From assembly GCA_020348445.1 (NCBI GenBank), contig CP070751.1, forward strand, positions 2,297,406 through 2,361,405: a DNA stretch of 64,000 nucleotides, in the 5' to 3' direction. This DNA is from Thermoplasmata archaeon (GTDB lineage: Archaea > Thermoplasmatota > Thermoplasmata > GCA-020350865). Positions 9,684-16,667 of the stretch are shown here, in pieces. The notes under the pieces were generated by a model. That model saw nothing but the letters and a program-made list of their open reading frames with translations. It was not told where the DNA came from and made no database searches. Every line of letters starts with the position of its first letter. Position 1 is the stretch's first letter. The translations under genes and the position numbers were made by a program.

Positions 9684-12404
9684 ATGGGGAAAAACAGTAG
9701 GCGAACAGTACTGACAAGTATAGTATTAATGATATTATTAACAGTGCAAATTGCGCCTTTCTGGGAACCGATATACGATGATGTTACTTTTAATTCGGCC
9801 CTAACTAAAACTACAGAAACAGAAGTCAATGACTTTGCTTTTGACAAATCGGATTTGTCAGAGCTTGAAAAAATCCCTGTTGTCCAAAATGAGTATCTGC
9901 ATTCTGCATTTGATATTCCTGAGATGGACGGCGGCTACTTCACAGAGAACCTTGGTCAATGGGAAGACCACATACACTTTCTTGCCCAGAGTTCCTTTGG
10001 TTATGTTGGACTAGGCAATGATAAAGTATTCTATTATTTAGTCCAAGAAAAAAACTGTCATGTCATCACTGTCAGCTTCCATAATGCTGATGGTACTAAT
10101 CCTGTTGGCGGAAGAGATGCTGGATTCGACAGTAACTATTTTTACGGAAATGACCAAACCAAATGGATTACAGAAGCAAGAAGTTTCAAAGAGGTCCTAT
10201 ATGAAAATGTATGGCCAGGCATCGACATCCTGTATTATTTCAAGAACAAAGATCTCAAGTATGACATCATTGTGGGTGAAAACTCTGAGCCCAAGGACAT
10301 CTCAATAACCATCGAGGGTCATACCGGCCTTAACATACAAGAGGACGAACTTGAGATATTTGTTTCGGATGGAGTATTATTAAGTGACAAGGACCTTGTA
10401 GCTTTCTACGAAGATGGTGAGACCACACCCATACAGTTCAAAAAATTCAACGACAACACATATGGTTTCACTGTAGAAAAAATTGATGGAAGGGTACTGA
10501 CAATCGATCCATTTGTACTTTCCACCTCGACATTTTTCGGAGGATCAAGTTCTGATTCGGCAAGGGATGTGGCAGTTGATGGGAGCAATAACATAATAAT
10601 CTTGGGGGATTCTTATTCAGAGGATTTCCCCAACACAACTGGAGCCTATCAGAATTACAATGCTGGAGCAGGCGATATCGTAATCACAAAGATGAATCAT
10701 AATGCCAGCGAACTGATATTCTCCACATACATCGGTGACTGGGGAGGGGACATCCCCAAGGGTATAGAAGTTGATGACAATGGTGATATTTATGTGGCAG
10801 GTACCACATGGGCATGGAATTTCCCAACGACCTTAGGTGCCTTTCAGGAATCTGACCCTTCAGGTACATATCCCGATGTTATAGTCTTCAAACTTTCTGC
10901 TCAAGGTAGTGACCTGTTGTACTCAACATATGTTGGCGGTACTCAGAGCGATGGGGCATATGACATAAAAGTCAAGGATTATAATGCCTATATCGTGGGA
11001 AATACACTTTCCTATGATTTCCCCACAGTGGGGCCTCCTGTTGGGGATCCCCACGGTACAGTTCTATTCTTCATATTGAATAATGAAGGCTCAAGACTTC
11101 TGAATTCGGCATTCTGGGGAGGACTCAACAACGAGTTTGGATATTCCATTGCCATTGATTCAAATGGCGATGTTGTCGTGGGTGGAGGCTCCAGTTCCAT
11201 GGATTTCCCAACCACATCTGGAGCATATCAAGAAACAGTAAATGACTTGAGCAATGGCTTTGTTTTAAAATATCGTCCATCAACTAATGAGACAGTATTC
11301 TCCACGTTCATTGGCGGGGATGCTGGCGAAAATGTTATTTCTGTAAATGTCGACGAAGAGAATTATATCTATTTCACAGGGACAACAGGTAATCCAGGTG
11401 AAGAGATGATACCGTATCCCACAACACCAGGTGCCTTCGACAGGACAATTAACGGAAACAGGGACGCATTCATCACAAAGATGGACCCAAATGGCACCAT
11501 GTTGATTTATTCCACTTTCATAGGAAGTGATGGTCTTGAGGAGGTCGGTAGAATTGATGTTGATTGCGAGGGGAAGGTTATACTGACGGGTTCAATTGAT
11601 TCGGATGTGAACTTTACTGTAACTCCAAATTGTTTTGATGATTCCTATAATGGAGAGGAGGATGCAATCGTAGTAATTCTGAATTCTGATGGCTCAGATC
11701 TCATATATTCCTCTTTTTTGGGAGGGAACGAGTCAGATAAGGGATTTGTGTGCTTCCTAAGAGATTCAAATGAACTCCTCGTTTTGGGCATGGCAGTCTC
11801 TTTGGACTTTCCTGTGACCTATGGAGCCTACCAGACTGAAAACAAAGGTTATGGTGACATTTTCCTAACAATCTTCAGTATCGGAAATTACACGTTCTTG
11901 CATAATGGCTGGAACCTGATCTCGATCCCCATGATTCAGCAGAACACAAATCTTGGCGTCGTATTGTCATCAATAAGTGGATATTACGATGCCATCCAGT
12001 GGTACGATGCAAGCGCCACATTGGATCCATGGAAACACCACCAGATTTCAAAACCCTTTAATCTGAACGACCTAAATGACATCGAACACAAGATGGGATT
12101 CTGGATACATATAACAAAACCCGGTGGCGTCCTTTTTGAATACCTCGGCACACACCCAACTGAGAATCAAATGATTACTCTTTATCCAGGTTGGAACATG
12201 GTGGGCTATCCATCCCTTACAAACTACAACATAACAGAGGGATTGAATAAACTCACCTTCTCAACAGATGTTGATGCAATCATTACCTATAACGCTGCTG
12301 CGCAAAGATGGGAACGGCTTGGAGAGTCTGATTACTTCCAAATCGGAAAGGGGTATTACATCCATGCAAAATCTGAATATGTTTGGGAAGTTCCCTTTGA
12401 ATAA
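9684..12404 (+). CDS. SBBP-repeat beta-propeller surface protein with GWN tail, second paralogue
   Basis: About 906 residues, colinear with the gene at 6858 and very similar at both ends. It has the same signal peptide (MGKNSRRTVLTSIVLMILL), the ENLGQWEDHIHFLAQSSFGY domain, propeller blades with DFPTT.GAYQ and YSTYVGG, and a GWN tail (GWNLISIP, YDAIQWYD, GFWIHIT, GWNMVGYPS, GKGYYIHA, WEVPFE). The frame is open 14 codons further upstream to 9642, but that stretch is the TATA box, so the ATG at 9684, shared with the paralogue, is chosen. This is a tandem duplication: nucleotide identity is strongest over the promoter and signal peptide, and the propellers have diverged more. Function is as for the first copy: surface display or binding, not catalysis, by inference. 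Confidence 0.85.
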   Translation: MGKNSRRTVLTSIVLMILLTVQIAPFWEPIYDDVTFNSALTKTTETEVNDFAFDKSDLSELEKIPVVQNEYLHSAFDIPEMDGGYFTENLGQWEDHIHFLAQSSFGYVGLGNDKVFYYLVQEKNCHVITVSFHNADGTNPVGGRDAGFDSNYFYGNDQTKWITEARSFKEVLYENVWPGIDILYYFKNKDLKYDIIVGENSEPKDISITIEGHTGLNIQEDELEIFVSDGVLLSDKDLVAFYEDGETTPIQFKKFNDNTYGFTVEKIDGRVLTIDPFVLSTSTFFGGSSSDSARDVAVDGSNNIIILGDSYSEDFPNTTGAYQNYNAGAGDIVITKMNHNASELIFSTYIGDWGGDIPKGIEVDDNGDIYVAGTTWAWNFPTTLGAFQESDPSGTYPDVIVFKLSAQGSDLLYSTYVGGTQSDGAYDIKVKDYNAYIVGNTLSYDFPTVGPPVGDPHGTVLFFILNNEGSRLLNSAFWGGLNNEFGYSIAIDSNGDVVVGGGSSSMDFPTTSGAYQETVNDLSNGFVLKYRPSTNETVFSTFIGGDAGENVISVNVDEENYIYFTGTTGNPGEEMIPYPTTPGAFDRTINGNRDAFITKMDPNGTMLIYSTFIGSDGLEEVGRIDVDCEGKVILTGSIDSDVNFTVTPNCFDDSYNGEEDAIVVILNSDGSDLIYSSFLGGNESDKGFVCFLRDSNELLVLGMAVSLDFPVTYGAYQTENKGYGDIFLTIFSIGNYTFLHNGWNLISIPMIQQNTNLGVVLSSISGYYDAIQWYDASATLDPWKHHQISKPFNLNDLNDIEHKMGFWIHITKPGGVLFEYLGTHPTENQMITLYPGWNMVGYPSLTNYNITEGLNKLTFSTDVDAIITYNAAAQRWERLGESDYFQIGKGYYIHAKSEYVWEVPFE

Positions 12405-12466
12405 TAATTATTGTAGAAAAATATATTAGTAAAGGGAGCATGTAACCCAAAGGTGAGGGGCAAATT

Positions 12467-14005
12467 GTGAATTGGCAAAGACAAGTAATCAGAATTTCTT
12501 CCATACTCCTGTGTATTATACTGCTTGGAATAACCTTGGGGAGCTCATGGAACGTTCATGCACAAGAAGATTCTGTTCCCGTAGAAATAGTATCGACAGA
12601 TGATTATGATAAAACCATCGAGCCTAAAAGTACTGCCACCTATAATTGGACTCTAGTAAATAATGACATCAACAACACCTTTGGAGTAGAGATCTCCAAA
12701 TCGTTGTCAGAATTGGGCTGGACCGCAAATCTAAACCAGGATTATTTAACTTTGGAGCCAGAATCGACATGGATAGTTGTTCTGAGCGTAACTCCCCCAA
12801 AGGACATGAAGCGAGGTGAATTAAAGATCAACTTGAATTTCAATATCACAAATAAAACTGGTCGCTGGTATGTTGAACTTCCTCCTGTTTTAACTGAAGT
12901 TTACGAGGATCCCAAGGTAATGGGCCTCTTTGATAACCCTTTACCATCGCCTCTAGACAATAAGTATGGCGTATTTTTGCTCGATATAATCATTTGGACA
13001 CTCATCGTTATAATTGCCTATCTGATCTTCGAACAATTAATTCATCGTTGGACCAAGAAGACGAAGACCGAACTTGACGACATCATATTTAAAATTATAA
13101 GATCACCTGTTCTAATCCTCATGATATTATATGGAATTATAACGTCTTTGGAGGTTTTGGATCTTCCAAAAAATATTGTCGGCTACGTTGAACAGGTATA
13201 CTTTATCGTCCTCATAATCGTAGTGACTTGGGTTATTTTTAAACTGTTTAAAGACATCCTAATTTACTACGGAAAGATCTACGCTGAGAAGACTGAGAGC
13301 CAGATCGATGATATTCTAATACCAGTTATAGAAAAGGTTGGTGCCATCATCATTGTTATGGTTGCCGTGACCATCCTTTTGGCGTACACAGGTATCGATT
13401 TGACCATGCTTGCAGTGGGGAGCATAGTAATTAGCATGGTGATTGCCTTTGCACTCCAGGACACGATCTCTAATTTCTTCAGTGGAATATACATTTTGAC
13501 AGATAGACCTTTTAAGGTGGACGATCTGATACTTTTAGAATCGGGTGAAGTCTGTAAAATCGAACATATAGGAATGAGAAGCACCCGTTTGTACAACACT
13601 TTAGAACATACAATGATAATAATGCCCAACAATAAGCTGGCCAACGACAAAATAGTAAATTACACCGAGCCAGATACAAAATTCAGGATAAGTGTGCAGG
13701 TGGGAGTGGCGTATGGAACAGATCCCGATAAGATAATCAAGATTCTATTGGATATCGTAGAGAAGAATCCAAACCTTATACATGAACCAGAGCAGTACAA
13801 GCCCTCTGTGCGTTTTTCCCGGTTTGCAGATTCCAGCTTGAATTTCGAACTTGTTGTATGGATAAACGATGTAGAGGATAGATTTGACCTTACCACAAAG
13901 ATTAACAAAGAGATTGATAGGAAGTTCAAAGAAGAGAACATCGAAATTCCATTCCCTCAGAGGGTTGTATGGATGAAGGATGTGAAAAAAAGCAAACAAA
14001 AATGA
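12467..14005 (+). CDS. MscS-family mechanosensitive channel with secreted N-terminal domain
   Basis: 512 residues starting at GTG 12467, preceded by AGGTGAGG. Residues ~10-33 form a signal peptide (ILLCIILLGITLGSSWNVHA). Residues ~35-150 form an extracytoplasmic Ig-like domain (TYNWTLVNNDINNTF, WIVVLSVTPP). About five hydrophobic helices follow (~165-335), the last being the pore-lining helix (MLAVGSIVISMVIAFALQ), then the MscS beta domain (DTISNFFSGIYILTDRPF, VDDLILLESGEVCKIEHIGM, IIMPNNKLANDKIVNY) and a C-terminal alpha/beta domain ending near FPQRVVWM. The family opens under membrane tension to release solutes in osmotic downshock. The added extracellular Ig-like part is larger than in small MscS proteins and might contact the cell envelope. 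The gene stands 62 bases after the SBBP gene in the same direction. Confidence 0.9.
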   Translation: MNWQRQVIRISSILLCIILLGITLGSSWNVHAQEDSVPVEIVSTDDYDKTIEPKSTATYNWTLVNNDINNTFGVEISKSLSELGWTANLNQDYLTLEPESTWIVVLSVTPPKDMKRGELKINLNFNITNKTGRWYVELPPVLTEVYEDPKVMGLFDNPLPSPLDNKYGVFLLDIIIWTLIVIIAYLIFEQLIHRWTKKTKTELDDIIFKIIRSPVLILMILYGIITSLEVLDLPKNIVGYVEQVYFIVLIIVVTWVIFKLFKDILIYYGKIYAEKTESQIDDILIPVIEKVGAIIIVMVAVTILLAYTGIDLTMLAVGSIVISMVIAFALQDTISNFFSGIYILTDRPFKVDDLILLESGEVCKIEHIGMRSTRLYNTLEHTMIIMPNNKLANDKIVNYTEPDTKFRISVQVGVAYGTDPDKIIKILLDIVEKNPNLIHEPEQYKPSVRFSRFADSSLNFELVVWINDVEDRFDLTTKINKEIDRKFKEENIEIPFPQRVVWMKDVKKSKQK

Positions 14006-14124
14006 TTGATATCTGATTATCATATTTTTACTTTCATTTAACTCCCCCACTCAGGTTTTTAAAGACTTTTTTCTATAAGATTTCAGGTACATCGATATTA
14101 CCTTATCTGTAAGGGGGAGTAGAA

Positions 14125-14640
14125 ATGACTTATGATGATCTAAAGGAATTCAAAGGTCGCAAGTATATGGGAATGCCCATAGGAGGAAGGCATGTATGGA
14201 ATTACCCAAACGGGGTTTGGAAAGAGGAAAAGGTTGATCCAGAAGCCTGGATTTTTGAGTTTCAATCGATAAAACAAAGGAGTAAATCTGCTCCAGAAAA
14301 TTCCGGTGTCCCAATAAACACTCAGTATCACTGGTATATCTTAGCTGATCAACGGGTCAGAAAAATCGATAAGGACACGTATGAAACTGTAATGGAGGGT
14401 GTAAAGCACAAGCTCTCCCACAAAAGACCGCATTGGCGCAAATGGAGCAGCGAATATCTGAATAACATATCGGACAGGGACAGAATAATGGCGATTTTGA
14501 AAGATATGCTCTTGCGACTTACAGTTGACCGCCGATTTGAATATGAAAATGCAGCAGAGATGTACTTGAAACCGGAAGAAGGTGATGTCAAAGACTGGGT
14601 GGGAAATAGACGTGGGGGACTAAAAAGAGATAAGTTCTGA
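14125..14640 (+). CDS. Hypothetical protein, 171 residues
   Basis: I do not recognise a family. The ATG at 14125 follows AAGGGGGAGT at good spacing, and a 119-base gap separates it from the MscS gene. The protein is soluble and basic, with aromatic-rich stretches (GGRHVWNYPNGVW, YHWYILADQRVRKI, HKRPHWRKWSSEYLNNI) and no transmembrane segment. The N-terminal part (GRKYMGMPIGGRHVWNYPNGVWKE) looks like a small beta-rich domain and the C-terminal part is helical. The mixture of W, H, R and K would suit nucleic-acid binding, but that is only a guess. It ends just before the convergent cold-shock gene. Confidence 0.7.
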   Translation: MTYDDLKEFKGRKYMGMPIGGRHVWNYPNGVWKEEKVDPEAWIFEFQSIKQRSKSAPENSGVPINTQYHWYILADQRVRKIDKDTYETVMEGVKHKLSHKRPHWRKWSSEYLNNISDRDRIMAILKDMLLRLTVDRRFEYENAAEMYLKPEEGDVKDWVGNRRGGLKRDKF

Positions 14641-14721
14641 TGGGTAAAGTTGAAACTCATATATCGAGGAGAAAAATAAAAAATAGAAAGAAAAAAAGAT
14701 CTGTTTTTAAACCAACGCAGG

Positions 14722-14913
14722 TTATAGTTTCTTTACATTGGTTGCTTGTGGGCCCTTTGGGCTCTGTTCGATGTCGAATTCTACAGAATCACCCTCATTC
14801 AGGATTGTTCCTTCCGAAAGGGCGTTTTTATGCACGAACACATCCTTGCCGTCTTCGATTTCAATGAAACCATAGGACTTCCGGTCGTTGTACCATTTCA
14901 CAGTTCCTTGCAT
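14722..14913 (-). CDS. csp: Cold-shock domain protein (CspA family), copy 1
   Basis: 63 residues, the full length for a single cold-shock domain. The fold's RNA-binding motifs are present as KSYGFIEI (RNP1-like, with Y for the usual F/G) and DVFVHKNAL (RNP2-like), after the opening GTVKWYN and before the closing KGPQATNV. These proteins bind single-stranded RNA or DNA and melt secondary structure. The start is supported by GGAGGTGA seven bases before the ATG. Cold-shock proteins are uncommon in archaea and were probably acquired from bacteria (established for the family, inferred here). A close paralogue with a matching upstream region lies at 48505-48696. Confidence 0.95.
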   Translation of the reverse strand: MQGTVKWYNDRKSYGFIEIEDGKDVFVHKNALSEGTILNEGDSVEFDIEQSPKGPQATNVKKL

Positions 14914-15110
14914 TTGATTTCACCTCCTCAGATACTATGTATCTGATTCTTAAATAAAGAATTTTCAATCAAAAAGTCGTGAAACCAAATTTGGTAGATC
15001 CAAAAGGTGTTAGGCTTTTTAATCTTCATCTTTATTACACTCTTGGTAGACGATAACTACTATAACTACTTTTCCATGCCATTTTACATTCTCGAATAAT
15101 GGGTATTTAT
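14914..15110 (-). promoter_or_regulatory. Conserved leader/promoter of cold-shock gene copy 1
   Basis: Reading toward the gene, a TATA-like TTTATTTAAG (complement of 14949-14958) is followed by a perfect inverted repeat, CAGATAC-ATA-GTATCTG (14929-14945), which abuts the ribosome site GGAGGTG. About 190 bases of this region recur before the second csp gene at 48697-48890. The inverted repeat may be an operator at the transcription start or a hairpin at the mRNA 5' end. Confidence 0.6.
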
Positions 15111-15209
15111 CTTGTATTATGCACAGATAATGTAGTACTACTGATAAATTTCCCAAGATCGAATCTGTCAATACAAATGTTTAAGGTCTAATATGTCATA
15201 TCCATACTC

Positions 15210-15410
15210 ATGGGGCAACAAGAGGTTTATGACTTTCTAAAAGCACATCCAAATGAATGGTTCACTTCAAAAGAGATCAGCGAAGGAATAAATATCTCCA
15301 TCGGCTCCACCACAGTATGTCTTAAGAAGCTACGAGAAAACAATGAGGTACAATATAAAGCGATAGGGAAAAAGGGTGGAAAGAGAACTCAATATTCTTA
15401 TAGTTTTTAG
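15210..15410 (+). CDS. Small winged-helix DNA-binding protein
   Basis: 66 residues. The sequence QEVYDFLKAHPNEWFTSKEISEGINISIGSTTVCLKKLRENNEVQYKAI reads as a complete winged helix-turn-helix: helix 1 (EVYDFLKAH), helix 2 (TSKEISEGI), recognition helix (SIGSTTVCLKKLREN) and a beta wing (VQYKAIGKKGGKRTQYSYSF). Similar small archaeal proteins act as transcription regulators. No strong Shine-Dalgarno is visible before the ATG at 15210; a TATA-like stretch (AAGGTCTAATATG) sits close upstream, so the mRNA may be leaderless. It is flanked on one side by the csp promoter and on the other by a decayed copy of the dispersed repeat. The target is unknown. Confidence 0.72.
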   Translation: MGQQEVYDFLKAHPNEWFTSKEISEGINISIGSTTVCLKKLRENNEVQYKAIGKKGGKRTQYSYSF

Positions 15411-15539
15411 AATTCGATTTTTTAAAGTCACAAATTTCGGACATCTTCCATATACGGAATTTTGTACGAGCTAGTTTTAGACCACGCGGTTTTTTAATAG
15501 GACCATATGATTTGCGGGAGATCACTTTGTTTTTGAGGT

Positions 15540-15600
15540 TGCGCAAATCGGTGTGTCGGTCAACAGGTTGATAGACAAAAAAACTGTGGGGAGGAGGTTT
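15540..15600 (+). repeat. Decayed copy of the GCGCGC dispersed repeat
   Basis: TTGCGCAAATCGGTGTGTCG and, further on, GTGGGGAGGAGGTT correspond to GCGCAAATTCGGGCGTGTCG and GGTGGAGGTT of the intact copies. Divergence is high; same orientation as the others. Confidence 0.45.
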
Positions 15601-15671
15601 AAAATCTCTTAATAAAAAGAGTGATTATCAATAGAAAATTTTTTATCTGTTTATTGCAATAAGTTGCTGTC

Positions 15672-16298
15672 ATGGAAGGGAAGAGATGTATGAACGAAGA
15701 TAATAGGAGATCAGGAACGAATTTACTCATAATCGGGATAACATTGTTTTTAATTGGCCTCTTTGATAACCACATATCAGATTTGATTCAGGAATTCAAT
15801 GATGATGTTCGTATTTACGGTTGGGGTTGGATCCCCCAGCTTATAGGAGGCCTTCTGGCGATATATGGATTCATGATACTTCTTGAGGAATATCTAGCAA
15901 CCAGTAAACAGCCATACCCTGGGGTACCTCAACCTACTCCTTTACCTCTTTTGTTGTTCATGGATAAAGAAATAAAAAAGGTGATATGGCTGCTTATGAT
16001 CGTAGCCTTGGTTATATACATTCTATCACCGGGTCTACAATGTCAAACCGTGGTCATTATTCTATTGGTCCTGGCGATTATATTCCTGATTTTTAGGGGA
16101 GAACAGCGCCCTTATTATCCCTATCCGCCTCCATATTATCCACCACGGCACCAAATGCCTTACAAAGTACGCTCTGCGAAACCTCCCCCATCTCCTAAAG
16201 GTGGGAGGGTTAAAATTTGTAAAAGATGCAACACATTGCTCGAGCTTGATTGGGTTGCATGCCCTATTTGCGGTGAACCCACGTTAGATAAAAGATGA
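15672..16298 (+). CDS. Membrane protein with C-terminal zinc ribbon
   Basis: 208 residues. Hydrophobic segments lie at ~17-31 (LLIIGITLFLIGLF), ~55-72 (IPQLIGGLLAIYGFMILL), ~103-120 (VIWLLMIVALVIYIL) and ~124-141 (TVVIILLVLAIIFLIF). They are followed by a proline/tyrosine-rich cytoplasmic linker (RPYYPYPPPYYPPRHQMPY) and a zinc-ribbon-like end with two CxxC pairs (CKRCNTLLELDWVACPICG). Archaea use such ribbons on many small membrane proteins; no enzymatic function can be read. A second in-frame ATG (MNEDNRRSG, residue 7) is a possible alternative start. Intact repeat copy 1 begins 32 bases after its stop. Confidence 0.75.
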   Translation: MEGKRCMNEDNRRSGTNLLIIGITLFLIGLFDNHISDLIQEFNDDVRIYGWGWIPQLIGGLLAIYGFMILLEEYLATSKQPYPGVPQPTPLPLLLFMDKEIKKVIWLLMIVALVIYILSPGLQCQTVVIILLVLAIIFLIFRGEQRPYYPYPPPYYPPRHQMPYKVRSAKPPPSPKGGRVKICKRCNTLLELDWVACPICGEPTLDKR

Positions 16299-16329
16299 TT
16301 TTGCGTACAATTTTCGGAAGATAGTTTCT

Positions 16330-16410
16330 GGGGCGCGCAAAAGGGGGCGCGTCGGTGGAGGAATGGGAGGTTAGGGGAAACGGTAGGGGGGGTTACGAGG
16401 GTGGTTGATG
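16330..16410 (+). repeat. GCGCGC dispersed repeat, copy 1
   Basis: GGGGCGCGCAAAAGGGGGCG opens the copy, followed by GTCGGTGGAGGAATGGGAGG, AGGGGAAACGG and GGTTACGAGGGTGGTTG. It belongs to the subtype with GGAGGAATGG in the middle. It is the leftmost clear copy. Confidence 0.85.
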
Positions 16411-16429
16411 TACAGTTGAGATTACGTAT

Positions 16430-16510
16430 GCAGTTCCCACCCATGAGAGGTGGTCTCAGTTTTGCGGGAGGCCTATCCGCGAAGGTGTACACCGTCTTGG
16501 AGTGAACTGC
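16430..16510 (+). other. Nested inverted repeats; possible structured RNA element
   Basis: A 7-bp outer stem (GCAGTTC 16430-16436 with GAACTGC 16504-16510) encloses a 5-bp hairpin (CCACC 16437-16441 with GGTGG 16449-16453, 7-base loop), a 7-bp hairpin (16461-16467 with 16477-16483, one G-U) and the palindrome GGTGTACACC (16484-16493). It lies between repeat copy 1 and the protease promoter. The layout is tRNA-like in outline, but there is no T-loop, so it is not called a tRNA. Confidence 0.35.
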
Positions 16511-16667
16511 TTCTTCTAATTTTCGAGGAGGGTTTGGGAGGGTGTGAATGGTATATTATACTGAAACCAAAAATATAAATATTCACAATATAATTGCGAT
16601 CTGGCTTTATAAGGGAATCGCCAAAAAGGACGTTCTCAGAGGGGCCAATATAAGGAGGGAGAGAAAA

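Noticed and set aside
16430..16510. tRNA gene
   Set aside because: Outline resembles a cloverleaf, but there is no T-loop (TTCGA-type), no proper D arm and no CCA-adjacent discriminator pattern.
16548..16667. 40-codon N-terminal extension of the first C25 protease
   Set aside because: It contains the promoter-like AAATATAAATATT, and the strong ribosome site and signal peptide belong to ATG 16668.
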